From contig NZ_SAUH01000001.1 in NCBI RefSeq assembly GCF_004193175.1, positions 5,117,501-5,181,500 of the forward strand: 64,000 nucleotides of DNA, given 5' to 3'. Positions 47,739-57,186 of this stretch are shown here, one piece after another; the stretch's first letter is position 1; every line of letters begins with the position of its first letter. The notes beneath the pieces are model-generated. The model was given only the letters and a program-made list of their open reading frames with translations, was not told the DNA's origin and searched no databases. This DNA comes from Streptomyces sp. RFCAC02 (lineage in GTDB: Bacteria; Actinomycetota; Actinomycetes; Streptomycetales; Streptomycetaceae). Position numbers and translations under genes: made by a program.

Positions 47739-48758
47739 TCACGGCGCGGCGGGTGTCACGTCCGCGCCGTCGTCGTCCGGGGCCGGCGTCTCCTCGCGCA
47801 CGGCCACGGGGGTGGTCCGCCGCCTGCGGCGGACCACCGGCCACAGCGCGAGCAGCACCAGGGCCGCAGCCCCGAGGAACGGCAGCAGCACCGCGATGAC
47901 CACGACGGCCCACCGCAGCGTGCCGGTGAACGCGTCCCAGCCGTCGCCGAGCGCCCCCGTCACGGACGGGTCGTCGTCCTCCTCGGCCACCGTCGTGTCC
48001 GGTCCGACCAGCTCCAGCGTGATCGTGGCCAGGGCGACCTGCCCGTTCAGCTCCTCGAGGCGGGCCTCCAGGGACTCCAGTTCGGCCTGGCGCGCCGCCA
48101 GTTCGCCCTCCAGGGCGACGATGTCCCGGATCGAGGCGGCCTCGTCCATCAGCGCCCGGACGCGGGCCACGCTCTCGCGCTGCGTGGCGAGCCGGCTCTC
48201 GGTGTCCACCAGCTCCTCGGTCACGTCCTCGGTGGTCACCTGGCGGTCCACCAGCTCGCCCAGCTCCGCCAGGTCGGTGACGACGCGGTCGTAGCGGTCC
48301 TGCGGCACGCGCAGGGTGATGCTGGAGACCTGCTCGCCGCCGTCGGCCGAGGTGTTCTCCGAGCTGACGAAGCCGCCCGCCGCCGAGGCGATGGCCAGGG
48401 CGTCCGCGTACGCGCCGGGCACGTCGTCGGCCGACACGGTGAGCCACGCCGTCCTGATGACCTGCCGGCCGTCCGCCGCGACCGGGGCGGTGGTCCCCGT
48501 CTCCCCGCCGGCCGCGTCCCCGTCCGACGCGTCCCCGCCGCTCTCGGACGAGCCGCCGGCGTCCTCCCGCGCACCGCCCGGCGCCGGCTCGTACGGCGCG
48601 ACCGCCGCCTCGTCGGTGTCGCCGCCCGCGCTCCCGCCGCCGTCGTCCGAGCACGCGGCGAGCGCGAGCACCCCCGCCAGCGCGAGAGCCGCCATCCGCG
48701 CCCCGCGCACCGCACCGCCCCCGGGTCTCCCCGCTGTACCGCCCACTGCCGTCCGCAT
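47739..48758 (-). CDS. DUF4349 lipoprotein with coiled coil and membrane helix
   Basis: The 339-residue protein has a lipobox (GVLALAAC, Cys ~35), an Asp/Gly/Ser-rich linker, a DUF4349 domain with a coiled coil (about residues 180-235, [19 protein letters not shown]) and a transmembrane helix ([21 protein letters not shown]) near the end followed by an Arg-rich tail. The role is unknown. Start ATG 48758 after GAGGGGACGGG. It is convergent with hemE, six bases apart. Confidence 0.78.
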   Translation of the reverse strand: MRTAVGGTAGRPGGGAVRGARMAALALAGVLALAACSDDGGGSAGGDTDEAAVAPYEPAPGGAREDAGGSSESGGDASDGDAAGGETGTTAPVAADGRQVIRTAWLTVSADDVPGAYADALAIASAAGGFVSSENTSADGGEQVSSITLRVPQDRYDRVVTDLAELGELVDRQVTTEDVTEELVDTESRLATQRESVARVRALMDEAASIRDIVALEGELAARQAELESLEARLEELNGQVALATITLELVGPDTTVAEEDDDPSVTGALGDGWDAFTGTLRWAVVVIAVLLPFLGAAALVLLALWPVVRRRRRTTPVAVREETPAPDDDGADVTPAAP

Positions 48759-48898
48759 CGTCCCGTCCCCTCTTCGCACCGATTCCCTACGGCGGTTGGA
48801 CGGGGCGCGCGGCGGAAGGGTTCGCGCCCGCCGGTCCCGAACCGGTCACGGCCGGGACTCGGTCGGGAGTCCTTCCCGGCGTCTGGGAGAGTGGAGAC

Positions 48899-50302
48899 AT
48901 GCATGTGATCGTCGTCGGCGGCGGGGTCACCGGCCTCACCGCCGCTCACCGGCTGCTGGCCGCAGGACTCCGGGTCACCCTCCTGGAGACGTCCGACCGG
49001 TTCGGCGGCAAGCTGCGCTCCGGCAGCGTCGCGGGCGTCCAGGTCGACCTGGGCGCCGAGTCCGTCCTGGCCCGCAGGCCGGAGGCCGTGGCCCTGGCCC
49101 GCGAGGTCGGCCTCGGCGACGCGATGCGGCCCCCCGCCGTCGCCGGCTCCACGATCTGGACCCGCGGCGCCCTGCGGCCCATGCCGCAGGGCCATGTGAT
49201 GGGCGTCCCGTCGACCGCCGCCGCCCTCGCAGGTGTGCTGTCCGACGCCGGCCTCGCGCAGATCACCCGGGACAACGAGCTGCCGCCCGTCGAGATCGGC
49301 GACGACGTGGCCGTGGGACAGCTCGTCGCCGAGCGCATGGGCCGCGAGGTCGTCGACCGCCTCGTCGAACCGCTCCTCGGCGGCGTCTACGCGGGCGACG
49401 CCTACCGGATCTCCCTGCGATCGGCCGTCCCCGCCCTCTACGAGGCGGCCCGCGACCACGACACGCTCCTCGGCGCCGTGCGCGCCGTCCAGCGGGCCGC
49501 GCCCGCCCGCACGCCGGGCGAGCCGGTGTTCGCCGGCTTCGACGGCGGCGTCGGCACGCTGACCGCGGCGCTCGCCGACTCCTGCCGGGCCAGGGGCGGC
49601 GTGCTGGAGACGGGCGTCGCCGTCACCGGCCTGCGCCGCACGGCGCGCGGCTGGGCGGCGGCCCTCGCCGACGGGCACTCGCTCGTCGCCGACGGCGTGG
49701 TCCTCGCCGTCCCCGCCGACGCCGCGGCCCGCCTGCTCGCCGCCGAGGCGCCCGCGGCGGCCGGCGAGCTGGCGGCCGTCGAGTACGCGTCGATGGCGAT
49801 CATCACGCTCGCCCTGCGCCGCGACGACCTGGCGACCCTGCCGCGCGGCAGCGGCTTCCTCGTCCCCGCCGTGGACGGGCGGTCCATCAAGGCCGCCACC
49901 TTCATCAGCGGCAAGTGGGACTGGGCGGCCGCCGCGGCGCCCGAGCTCTTCCTGCTGCGCGCCTCCGTCGGCCGGTACGGCGATGCCGCGGCGCTCGGCC
50001 GGGACGACGACGACCTGGTGCGCGCCGCGCTCGACGACCTCGGCGACGCGGTCGGTCTTTCGGCGAAACCGGTCGACTCCCTCGTCACCCGCTGGCACAA
50101 CGGCCTGCCGCAGTACACCGTGGGCCACGCCGCGCGGATCACCCGGGTCCGCGGCTACCTGAACGCCCTGCCGAGCCTGCGGCTGTGCGGCGCCTCCTAC
50201 GACGGCGTCGGCATCCCCGCGTGCGTCGCGAGCGCCACGCGGGCCGTCACCGAGCTGCTGGCGGCGCTGCCGCCGGTACCCCGCGACGAGAGCACGGAGT
50301 GA
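48899..50302 (+). CDS. hemG: Coproporphyrinogen III / protoporphyrinogen oxidase
   Basis: The 467-residue flavoenzyme has the FAD-binding [15 protein letters not shown] start and a C-terminal [19 protein letters not shown] motif. In Gram-positive bacteria with a HemQ this enzyme (also named CgoX) oxidises coproporphyrinogen III. The adjacent chdC gene, 17 bases downstream, makes that reading likely. Start ATG 48899. Confidence 0.88.
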   Translation: MHVIVVGGGVTGLTAAHRLLAAGLRVTLLETSDRFGGKLRSGSVAGVQVDLGAESVLARRPEAVALAREVGLGDAMRPPAVAGSTIWTRGALRPMPQGHVMGVPSTAAALAGVLSDAGLAQITRDNELPPVEIGDDVAVGQLVAERMGREVVDRLVEPLLGGVYAGDAYRISLRSAVPALYEAARDHDTLLGAVRAVQRAAPARTPGEPVFAGFDGGVGTLTAALADSCRARGGVLETGVAVTGLRRTARGWAAALADGHSLVADGVVLAVPADAAARLLAAEAPAAAGELAAVEYASMAIITLALRRDDLATLPRGSGFLVPAVDGRSIKAATFISGKWDWAAAAAPELFLLRASVGRYGDAAALGRDDDDLVRAALDDLGDAVGLSAKPVDSLVTRWHNGLPQYTVGHAARITRVRGYLNALPSLRLCGASYDGVGIPACVASATRAVTELLAALPPVPRDESTE

Positions 50303-50319
50303 GGCGGGAGAATGGTGCC

Positions 50320-51039
50320 ATGACTGCTGCATCGCCCGTACCGCCCCCTTCGCCCGGCAAGCGCGCCAAGGAGCTCAACGACGTCATCCGCTACACCCTC
50401 TGGTCCGTCTTCCGGCTGCGCGACGTGCTGCCCGAGGACCGCGCCGGGTACGCGGACGAGGTCGCCGAGCTGTTCGAGCAGCTCGGGGAGAAGGACGTGA
50501 CGGTGCGCGGCACCTACGACCTGTCCGGTCTGCGCGCCGACGCCGATCTCATGATCTGGTGGCACGCGGGCTCGTCGGACGCCCTCCAGGACGCGTACAA
50601 CCGGTTCCGCCGCACGCGGCTCGGCCGGGCGCTCGCCCCCGTGTGGTCGAACATGGCGCTGCACCGCCCCGCCGAGTTCAACAAGTCCCACATCCCCGCG
50701 TTCCTCGCGGACGAGACGCCGCGCGACTACGTGAGCGTCTACCCGTTCGTCCGCTCGTACGACTGGTACCTGCTGCCGGACGAGGAGCGCCGGGCGCTGC
50801 TGGCCGATCACGGGAAGATGGCCCGCGGCTACCCGGACGTGCGCGCCAACACGGTGGCGTCCTTCTCCCTCGGCGACTACGAGTGGATCCTCGCGTTCGA
50901 GGCGGACGAACTGCACCGCATCGTGGACCTGATGCGCCACCTGCGCGGTTCCAAGGCGCGGCTGTACGTCCGCGAGGAGATCCCGTTCTTCACGGGGCGC
51001 CGGAAGCCGCTGGCCGAGCTGGTCGCCGGCCTGGCCTGA
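50320..51039 (+). CDS. chdC: Coproheme decarboxylase ChdC (HemQ, chlorite-dismutase family)
   Basis: A 239-residue protein with the DUF461/chlorite-dismutase pattern: [37 protein letters not shown] (Tyr used for radical chemistry) and [17 protein letters not shown] with the proximal heme His. It decarboxylates coproheme to heme b in the coproporphyrin-dependent pathway. It is cotranscribed with hemG. Confidence 0.9.
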   Translation: MTAASPVPPPSPGKRAKELNDVIRYTLWSVFRLRDVLPEDRAGYADEVAELFEQLGEKDVTVRGTYDLSGLRADADLMIWWHAGSSDALQDAYNRFRRTRLGRALAPVWSNMALHRPAEFNKSHIPAFLADETPRDYVSVYPFVRSYDWYLLPDEERRALLADHGKMARGYPDVRANTVASFSLGDYEWILAFEADELHRIVDLMRHLRGSKARLYVREEIPFFTGRRKPLAELVAGLA

Positions 51040-51067
51040 CGGGCGCCCCGCGCGGGGCCGGCGGCGC

Positions 51068-51994
51068 TCAGTCGCCGCCGCCCCCGCCGCAGCCGCCCCC
51101 GCAGCTCGACCCGCAGCTCGAACCGCCGCCGCAGCTCGACCCGCCGTCACCGCCGGACCCGCCGTCACCCCCGGAGCCGCCGTCGCCGCCCGAGCCGCAG
51201 GCCGCACCCCACGCCGAGTCGCCGGTGGACGTGCCGGACGACCCGGTGCCGGCCGTCGCCGACGTGCCGGCCGCCCCGGCGGCGGTGGCCATGAGCAGTA
51301 CCCGCACGGCGGCGTCGTCGAGCGCTTCGGGACCGCGGACGGCCACCCGGCCGGCGTTCCCCTGCTTCGCGTACGGGTCGTGGCGCCGCAGCCGGATGAC
51401 GGCGGACCGGCCCGGGTTCGTCAGCCGGCTGCGGCCCACCCGCAGCATCGCCACGACCGCCTGCGCGATCCCGGTCGCGACGAGGAGCGTGATCAGCCCG
51501 AGGCGGCCGGTGAGCACGATGGCCACCAGCGTCGTCACCGACACGGTGGCGGCCAGCACGGCGGCGAGGTTCGCGGCGCGCCGCCACGCGCGGTGCAGCT
51601 CCGGGTCCCACATCAGGCCGCGCTTGACGAGGGTGTAGCCGATCCGCTGCACGGCGGCCGACCCGGCGACATCGGCGACGACCGTGGAGACGGGGGCGTG
51701 CCAGTCGTCGCCGATCCGGGTCATGACCTCCCGCTCCAGGTCACCCTTCGCGACGGGCTTCACGACGCGCAGGTCCGTCCCGTCGGGGCGCAGCGCCTTC
51801 TTGTCGATCAGGGCGCACACGGCGGTCTGGGCGACGCGGCGCGGCCCGCCGGTGAGAAACGCGGCCTCGTACGTCGAGCGGATGTCCGTGTCCCAGCGCG
51901 GTGGCCGGGCGCGGTGCGCGCGGGAGCGCGCCGTGATCAGGACCGCGAGACCCGCCGCGAGGACGAGGCAGGCGGCCGGGACGAAGACGAGCAT
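51068..51994 (-). CDS. TIGR04222-type membrane protein with Cys/Gly-rich tail; candidate MNIO substrate
   Basis: The 308-residue protein starts with a transmembrane helix (FVPAACLVLAAGLAVLI), has a soluble part and two more helices around residues 145-190, and ends in a Gly/Ser/Asp repeat and a Cys-rich tail with Cys at about 266, 288, 294, 298 and 302 (GGSSC, GSSC, GGGC). It resembles the TIGR04222 family. The next genes encode a DUF692 oxidase and a small partner, the set that modifies Cys in known peptides, so this tail may be modified after translation. Start ATG 51994 after GGAGA. Confidence 0.75.
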   Translation of the reverse strand: MLVFVPAACLVLAAGLAVLITARSRAHRARPPRWDTDIRSTYEAAFLTGGPRRVAQTAVCALIDKKALRPDGTDLRVVKPVAKGDLEREVMTRIGDDWHAPVSTVVADVAGSAAVQRIGYTLVKRGLMWDPELHRAWRRAANLAAVLAATVSVTTLVAIVLTGRLGLITLLVATGIAQAVVAMLRVGRSRLTNPGRSAVIRLRRHDPYAKQGNAGRVAVRGPEALDDAAVRVLLMATAAGAAGTSATAGTGSSGTSTGDSAWGAACGSGGDGGSGGDGGSGGDGGSSCGGGSSCGSSCGGGCGGGGGD

Positions 51995-52036
51995 GGTGAT
52001 CTCCGTTCGTGTCGTCGTCCCTCCGGGGACGGCGGG

Positions 52037-52483
52037 TCACCGGCGGGGACGTGCCGGCCGGCGCAGCAGCCGCGCGAGGCGGCCGGCCGGCACGGGAGCG
52101 GTGCCGGTGCGGTTGGCGAGCCACCGGGTGAGGCTCTCCCGCGCGCCGGGTGCCGCGTCGAGCGCGTCCCCGGCGAGCAGGTCGCGGACGAACGCCACCG
52201 CGTCGTCGCGGTAGCCGCCCGTGAGGGGCCGGGAGCGGGCGTGGGCGAGCGCGAGGCGCCGGTAGTCGCCGCCGAGGGCCGCGGGGATGCCGGGTTCGAT
52301 GGTGGCGATGACGCCGGCGCGTTTGGCCGCGAGCACCTGCCGCTGGACGCGCAGCCGGTCCGGGTCGAAGCCGGCCGGGTCGGGCGCGCCCGCGGTGAGG
52401 GCGGCGAGGAGGGCGTGCTGGGCGGCGGCGAGACGTTCCCGCGCGGCGTCGGTGCCGTCCGGCGCGGCGTCACGCGGCGGCAC
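52037..52483 (-). CDS. Small helical protein, candidate MNIO partner
   Basis: A 148-residue protein whose central part ([49 protein letters not shown]) recalls the DUF2063/HvfC-type partner proteins that deliver precursor peptides to DUF692 oxidases; the resemblance is distant. The start is GTG at 52483, nine bases after GGAGG, and overlaps the end of the DUF692 gene by 14 bases, so expression is coupled. Confidence 0.6.
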   Translation of the reverse strand: MPPRDAAPDGTDAARERLAAAQHALLAALTAGAPDPAGFDPDRLRVQRQVLAAKRAGVIATIEPGIPAALGGDYRRLALAHARSRPLTGGYRDDAVAFVRDLLAGDALDAAPGARESLTRWLANRTGTAPVPAGRLARLLRRPARPRR

Positions 52484-53288
52484 GGCGCTCACCCTCCAGG
52501 ACGGCGCGGATGGCGTCGAGTTCGGCGGCCAGCTCGTCCACCGGCGGGAACGCCTCGTCGCGCTCCAGCAGGACGCCGGGCGGCCGCGTCCGGTCGCACA
52601 GCAGGCCGAGCACGTCGAGGATCTGCGGCGGGACGGGGTGGGCGTGGCTGTCGTGCCACACGCCGTCACGTTCGACACCGCCCGCGACGTGGACGTAGAC
52701 GAGGGCGTCCAGCGGCAGGGTGTCGAGGGCCGTTGCGGGGTCCTCGCCGCGGTTCACGTGGTTGGTGTGGAGGTTGGCGACGTCGATGAGGAGGCCGACC
52801 CCGGTGCGTTCGACCAGCTCCGTGAGGAACTGGCCCTCTGTCAGCTCGTCGTCGGGCCAGGGGAAGAGGGCGGCGATGTTCTCCAGCGCGAGGGGCACGG
52901 GCAGGGCGTCCTGGGCGATGCGGACGTTCTCGCACAGGACGTCGAGCGCGTCCCGGGTGCGGGGCACGGGCAGCAGGTGGCCGGCCTCCAGGCCCCCGGC
53001 CCGGACGAACGCGATGTGCTCGGTCGCCACCGGCGCCCCGAGCGATTCGGCGACCCACGCGAGGCGGGCGAGCCGCGCCGGGGACGGCCGGTCGGCGCCG
53101 CCGAGACCGAGCGAGACCCCGTGCGGGATGACGGTGGTGCCGCGGGCGCGGAGCCGCTGAAGACCCGCGGGGAGATGGTCGGCGCAGGTGTTCTCCGCGA
53201 CCACCTCGACCCAGTCGAGTCCGGCCAACTCCTCGATGCCGTCGGCTATTTCGGGCCGCCAACCGATGCCCGTACCGAGACTTCCCAT
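52470..53288 (-). CDS. DUF692 multinuclear non-heme iron oxidase (MNIO, MbnB/HvfB-like)
   Basis: A 272-residue TIM-barrel protein with the metal ligands of the family in order: His56 ([10 protein letters not shown]), His91 (ATEHIAF), Glu136-Asn137 (ALENIAAL), Asp169/Asn172/His174 ([10 protein letters not shown]), His200 (YVHVAGG) and His212-Asp213/His215 (WHDSHAHP). Members oxidise Cys or other residues in ribosomally made peptides, e.g. methanobactin. The neighbouring Cys-rich membrane protein is the probable substrate. Start ATG 53288. Confidence 0.87.
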   Translation of the reverse strand: MGSLGTGIGWRPEIADGIEELAGLDWVEVVAENTCADHLPAGLQRLRARGTTVIPHGVSLGLGGADRPSPARLARLAWVAESLGAPVATEHIAFVRAGGLEAGHLLPVPRTRDALDVLCENVRIAQDALPVPLALENIAALFPWPDDELTEGQFLTELVERTGVGLLIDVANLHTNHVNRGEDPATALDTLPLDALVYVHVAGGVERDGVWHDSHAHPVPPQILDVLGLLCDRTRPPGVLLERDEAFPPVDELAAELDAIRAVLEGERRAAA

Positions 53289-53384
53289 GCCGCCGCCCCT
53301 CCTTCCGTCCCCCGATCGGCTGCGAAGACGCCGTGGAAGGAGTGTCGGTTCCGTGCCGGGAGCGGGGAAGGGGGGTGGCGCGGT

Positions 53385-53993
53385 TCAGAGCGGGATTTGA
53401 GCTTCGCCGCCGGCCGCCGGGCGCAGCCGCGCGTGGAGGTGCATGTCGTGCAGCCCGTCCGTGTGCAGCACGGCGCGGCGGCGTACGCCCTCCAGGGCGA
53501 AACCGGTCTTCTCCGCGACGCGGCAGGACGCCGGGTTCGCGACCGAGTGCCCGAGTTCGACGCGGTGGAACCCGCCGTCGCGGAGTGCCCACCCGGCCAC
53601 CGCGTCAACGGCCCGCGTACACACCCCCGCACCCCGCGCGCCGGGCACGACCCAGTAGGCGATCTCGGCCTGCCCGCCGACGAGGATGAAGCGCTGGAGC
53701 GAGACCCGCCCGAGCACGGCGCCGGTGCGGGCGTCGGCGATCGCCCAGTGCGCGGCGGTCTCCTCGCGCCAGGCGCGCCGCCACTGCCCGATCCACCCGG
53801 CGGCCTCGTCCTCGCCGTCCACGCGCCGCGTGTGCCACCGCTGGATCGACGGATCGGCGAAGGCCGCCACGACGGCGGCGGCGTCCCCCGCCCGCCACGG
53901 CCGCGCGACGAGCCCGCCCGCGACGGGAATCACCGGCTGCTCCACACCGGAGAAACGCCCGGCGGGAATGAGCGGCTCGACCAACAACGGCAT
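53385..53993 (-). CDS. GNAT-family N-acetyltransferase (RimJ-like)
   Basis: A 202-residue protein with the RimJ/RimL pattern: LVARPWRAGDAAAVVAAFAD, AIADARTGAVLGRVSL, AYWVVPGARGAGVCTRAV (acetyl-CoA loop) and the C-terminal ALEGVRRRAVLHTDGLHDM. Such enzymes often acetylate N-terminal amines of proteins or small substrates. Start ATG 53993 after GGGAGG. It is the first minus-strand gene upstream of the MNIO cassette, possibly separate. Confidence 0.78.
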   Translation of the reverse strand: MPLLVEPLIPAGRFSGVEQPVIPVAGGLVARPWRAGDAAAVVAAFADPSIQRWHTRRVDGEDEAAGWIGQWRRAWREETAAHWAIADARTGAVLGRVSLQRFILVGGQAEIAYWVVPGARGAGVCTRAVDAVAGWALRDGGFHRVELGHSVANPASCRVAEKTGFALEGVRRRAVLHTDGLHDMHLHARLRPAAGGEAQIPL

Positions 53994-54092
53994 ACCCCCA
54001 TCCTCCCACCGGGCCGCGCCAGGCTCACGACGCTCCCCGACCGCCCGCGCTCCCCGGCCGCGCCGCCGCGTCCCCCGGGTGCGGGATCGGCG

Positions 54093-54114
54093 CCTTTGAA
54101 GTACCTTTGAAGTA
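54093..54114 (+). repeat. Tandem 11-bp repeat overlapping antitoxin start; leaderless promoter
   Basis: CCTTTGAAGTA occurs twice in direct tandem (54093-54103 and 54104-54114), the second ending on the A of the ATG at 54114. TACCTT (54102-54107) is well placed as a -10 box for a leaderless transcript. Such repeats at the start of toxin-antitoxin genes are usually binding sites for the antitoxin. Confidence 0.55.
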
Positions 54115-54590
54115 TGGCTGCGATCCACGCCGAAGCGAACTTCTCAGAGCTGCTGCAGAAGCCCAAGGACACTGTCGCCCGGATGCAGGGCGCCGTCCGC
54201 AAGGGCATTCGGCTGCATCGCCGAGGCGAGGAGGATCTGTACCTCACGACGGCGAGCAAGATCGAGGAGGCGGCGCAAACGGTTGACTCCATGACACGGA
54301 TGTTCGTCGCGCTGATCAAGAATGGCCCCGACGCGATGCACATGCTCACGCAGGCCGTTCCCGAAGCGTTCCCCTGGGTGCGCTTCCTGCCGCAGGAAGC
54401 GCGGCGGGAGTTCGTCGCCGAGTTCCTGGAGACAGCGCGTGCCGCTTCCGATCTGGGGGCCGTCGCTCCGCTGGCCTCTTTCATCGCGGCATGGAAGTCC
54501 ACCGCCGAGGTCTATGTTGACCCCGACCTGGCCGCCCAGTTGCGTCAGCGGACGGAAGACGATCTGGGGCCGGTCGAGTTCACCGACTGA
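54114..54590 (+). CDS. Probable antitoxin of a type II toxin-antitoxin pair
   Basis: A 158-residue protein starting AAIHAEANFSELLQKPKDT, the Phd-like beginning of small antitoxins (segment for a beta strand and helix, then RLHRRGEEDLYLTTASK). The rest is helical and of unknown function. It appears to be leaderless. The gene 22 bases downstream encodes a RelE-like protein, supporting the assignment. Confidence 0.68.
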   Translation: MAAIHAEANFSELLQKPKDTVARMQGAVRKGIRLHRRGEEDLYLTTASKIEEAAQTVDSMTRMFVALIKNGPDAMHMLTQAVPEAFPWVRFLPQEARREFVAEFLETARAASDLGAVAPLASFIAAWKSTAEVYVDPDLAAQLRQRTEDDLGPVEFTD

Positions 54591-54612
54591 CTGCGTGGGG
54601 AGTTGTTGACCG

Positions 54613-54966
54613 GTGTCACTGGGCAGGGGAGACCCGGTCGCGCCGCCACCGGTGGCCGGCGAGTTCGACGTGCGTTTCGCGACGAAGGACGCCGTGTCCG
54701 GGTGGCAGGACCTGTGTCGGCAGGCACCGGGGAACACCCGCAGGGCCTGGGACGAGATGCGGACCAACCCGGCCCCCTTCCCTCCGACGGAACGGCACCA
54801 CCGGCTGAGGTTCGACCTGGCCAGCGCCGTGCACCAGGGCCGTGAACTGCCGCAGTGGCAGCTTGAAGTGACGGGCGGTGGCCGGGTCTGGTACCTGTTC
54901 GACCAGGAGAAGCGGGTGTGCTGGCTGAAGCTCGCCAAGGTCGGGCACCCTCGGAAAACCGACTAG
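54613..54966 (+). CDS. Probable RelE/ParE-like toxin
   Basis: A 117-residue protein with the compact RelE-type layout: AVSGWQDLCRQAPGNTRRAWD helix, HHRLRFDLASAVHQGRELPQW and C-terminal strands RVWYLFDQEKRVCWLKLAKVG ending in GHPRKTD. RelE-fold toxins cleave mRNA at the ribosome. The start is GTG at 54613. It follows the antitoxin gene closely. Confidence 0.68.
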   Translation: MSLGRGDPVAPPPVAGEFDVRFATKDAVSGWQDLCRQAPGNTRRAWDEMRTNPAPFPPTERHHRLRFDLASAVHQGRELPQWQLEVTGGGRVWYLFDQEKRVCWLKLAKVGHPRKTD

Positions 54967-55020
54967 GGGATTCCGCTCGGCCCGTGCAAGGGGCGTGGGC
55001 CGCGCCGGCGGTGTCGTGTG

Positions 55021-55203
55021 TCAGGGGCCGTGCGCGCCGAAGACGCGGCGGAACGCCTCCTCGTGCGGGATGCCGATGTCCTCGCCCCGGGATCGGCGGG
55101 CGCGGTGGGCGGCCAGTGCCCGCAGCTCCTGGAGTTCCAGGGCGTCCGCCGGGCCGTCCGGTACGGCGGGGGTTTCCCCGGACGAACAGGTCTGCTCCGT
55201 CAT
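55021..55203 (-). CDS. Small hypothetical protein, antitoxin-like
   Basis: A 60-residue protein with a helical C-terminus ELQELRALAAHRARRSRGED followed by IPHEEAFRRVFG, a pattern seen at the end of small antitoxins (I-P-H-E-E). The N-terminus is unstructured. No toxin is adjacent on this strand. The start ATG at 55203 has a weak ribosome-binding site. Confidence 0.45.
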   Translation of the reverse strand: MTEQTCSSGETPAVPDGPADALELQELRALAAHRARRSRGEDIGIPHEEAFRRVFGAHGP

Positions 55204-55254
55204 GCCGGTGACTGTACGGGACCGCGCCCGTCGGTGGGCTGGCATCATGCTCGG

Positions 55255-55707
55255 GTGGCCCAGGATGCAGTGTTCTTCCTCGCCCCCGACGACGAGGCCG
55301 CCGCCGGTACCCGGCTGCGGGGTCCCGGTGCCGAGTTCGAGTCCGTGACCTGCCGTTTCATCGATGCGGACAGTGCCATCGCCGAGTGGGACCTGTACTT
55401 CGCCGAGCCGTCGGCCGGACTGCCGCCGATCGAGCGGCTCCACGGGTGGGCGTGGCCGGAGTGGGTCACCGACCCCCTGAACGACGGCATCGAGGTGTTC
55501 GCCCTGCCGGAGCGGCTGACCCGGGCGCTGGCCGGCGCGAGCCCCGCCGCACTCGAGGAGCTGGCGGGCCGCTGGACCGCGCGACTCGGGGCCGAGGACG
55601 GGGACGGCATGACCGATGACGATCTGCCGACGGTCCTGCGGGGAGTCGCCCGGCTCGCGGCCTCGGCGGTGGAAGCGGGCGGCGGCCTGTACTGCTGGAG
55701 CTTCTGA
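55255..55707 (+). CDS. Hypothetical acidic protein
   Basis: A 150-residue soluble protein, rich in Asp/Glu and Trp (RLHGWAWPEWVTDPLNDGIEVF), of a type common in Streptomyces as uncharacterised neighbours of DNA or immunity genes. No membrane helix and no known motif. Start GTG 55255. Confidence 0.6.
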   Translation: MAQDAVFFLAPDDEAAAGTRLRGPGAEFESVTCRFIDADSAIAEWDLYFAEPSAGLPPIERLHGWAWPEWVTDPLNDGIEVFALPERLTRALAGASPAALEELAGRWTARLGAEDGDGMTDDDLPTVLRGVARLAASAVEAGGGLYCWSF

Positions 55708-55791
55708 CGGCGGCAAGTCGGCCGGAAACGTGCGCCATTGGCCTCGGTGATGTGTAATGCACGCTGAGCCGAGTCCGAGGGGGAGAGTCCG

Positions 55792-57171
55792 GTGGACGAG
55801 TTGGAGCCGACCGACCCGCGCGGCGTCGGGAGGTACCGGATCACCGCGCGCCTCGGTGCCGGGGGAATGGGCAGGGTCTACCTCGGGCGTTCGCCCAGCG
55901 GGCGGCTGGTGGCCGTCAAGGTGGTCCGCCCCGAACTGGCCGACGACGCCGGCTTCCGCCGCAGGTTCGCCCGTGAGGTGGCCGCGGCGCGGAAGGTCAC
56001 CGGCTTCTTCACCGCCGCCGTCGTCGACGCCGACCCCGACGGGTCGCCCCCGTGGCTCGCCACCGCCTACGTGCCCGGCATGGCCCTCGACACGGCCGTC
56101 GCCGCGCACGGTCCCTGGCCGGTGGACGCGGTGCGGGCGCTCGGTGCCGGACTCGCCGAGGCGCTGGAGGCCGTCCACGCGGCCGGGCTGGTCCACCGCG
56201 ACCTGAAGCCGTCGAACGTCCTGCTCGCCCCGGACGGCCCGCGGGTCGTCGACTTCGGCATCTCCGTCGCGGCCGAGGCGACGGCGCTCACCCGCACCGG
56301 GACGGTCGTGGGCACGCCCGGCTTCATGGCGCCGGAACAGCTCACCGGCGCACCGGTCACCCCCGCCACCGACGTGTTCGCCCTCGGCGCGGTGCTCGCC
56401 TACGCGGCCACCGGCACCGGCCCGTTCGGCAGCGGGTCCGCCCAGGCCCTCAACTTCCGCATCGCGTACGAGGAACCGGACCTCACCGGGCTGCCGGCAC
56501 CGCTCGCCGGAGTCGTCGCCCGCTGCCTGGCCAAGGACCCCGCCCGGCGGCCCGCGGTCTCCGCCCTGGTCGACGAACTGGCCCCGGCCGTACCGGACAG
56601 CGCCGGCCACGCGCCCACCGAGATCACCGACGGGGCCACCGCCTGGCTCCCGCCGGCGGTCGCCCGCGCGCTCACCGTCACCGCGACCGCGCCACCCCCG
56701 AAACCGGATCCGCCGGCGCCGACGCCCGCGCCAGCCGCCCACCGGCCCCCGGTGGTTCCCCCGCCGCCGCCTCCGCCGCCCGCAACGCGCCGTCGCGGCA
56801 CGCTGCCGCTCGGTTTCGCCATGGCGGCCCTCGTGCTCTCTCTGTTCCTTCCGGCCGTCGAGAGCCGGTCCGTCATGGCCGACCTGTCCGAGGGCGCCTG
56901 GCCGTTCGCCGTGGCCGCCGCGCTGAGCGTCTGCACCAGCGTGGCGTGCTTGCGGACGACGGACAGCGTCCCCCGGACGGTGCGGTTCCTGCACAAGCTC
57001 ACCACCGCCCTCAGCAGCGGACTGATCACGTTGCTGCTCCTTTCGGTCGGGAGCGCTTCCCTCCAGGACGACCTGGGGCCGGGCGCCTACGTGTACGCCC
57101 TCGGGTGCCTGTTCCTGATCGTCAGCCTCGTCCGGCTCCCCTCCGGGAAACCGGGGCACACCCGGACCTGA
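55792..57171 (+). CDS. Ser/Thr protein kinase (PknB-like) with C-terminal membrane region
   Basis: The 459-residue protein has an N-terminal kinase domain: Gly-rich loop LGAGGMGRVYLG, VAVKVVRPEL (Lys), HRDLKPSNVLL (catalytic loop), VDFGISVA (DFG) and GTPGFMAPEQL (APE). A Pro-rich linker (~residues 300-330) leads to four predicted membrane segments with no extracellular PASTA domain. It phosphorylates protein targets on Ser/Thr; its substrate is unknown. Start GTG 55792. Confidence 0.87.
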   Translation: MDELEPTDPRGVGRYRITARLGAGGMGRVYLGRSPSGRLVAVKVVRPELADDAGFRRRFAREVAAARKVTGFFTAAVVDADPDGSPPWLATAYVPGMALDTAVAAHGPWPVDAVRALGAGLAEALEAVHAAGLVHRDLKPSNVLLAPDGPRVVDFGISVAAEATALTRTGTVVGTPGFMAPEQLTGAPVTPATDVFALGAVLAYAATGTGPFGSGSAQALNFRIAYEEPDLTGLPAPLAGVVARCLAKDPARRPAVSALVDELAPAVPDSAGHAPTEITDGATAWLPPAVARALTVTATAPPPKPDPPAPTPAPAAHRPPVVPPPPPPPPATRRRGTLPLGFAMAALVLSLFLPAVESRSVMADLSEGAWPFAVAAALSVCTSVACLRTTDSVPRTVRFLHKLTTALSSGLITLLLLSVGSASLQDDLGPGAYVYALGCLFLIVSLVRLPSGKPGHTRT

Positions 57172-57186
57172 CGGTCCCGCCGCCGC

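Noticed and set aside
51110..51200. Tandem hexanucleotide-like repeats resembling a minisatellite
   Set aside because: They encode the Gly-Gly-Asp-Gly-Gly-Ser repeats of the TIGR04222-type protein and keep its frame.
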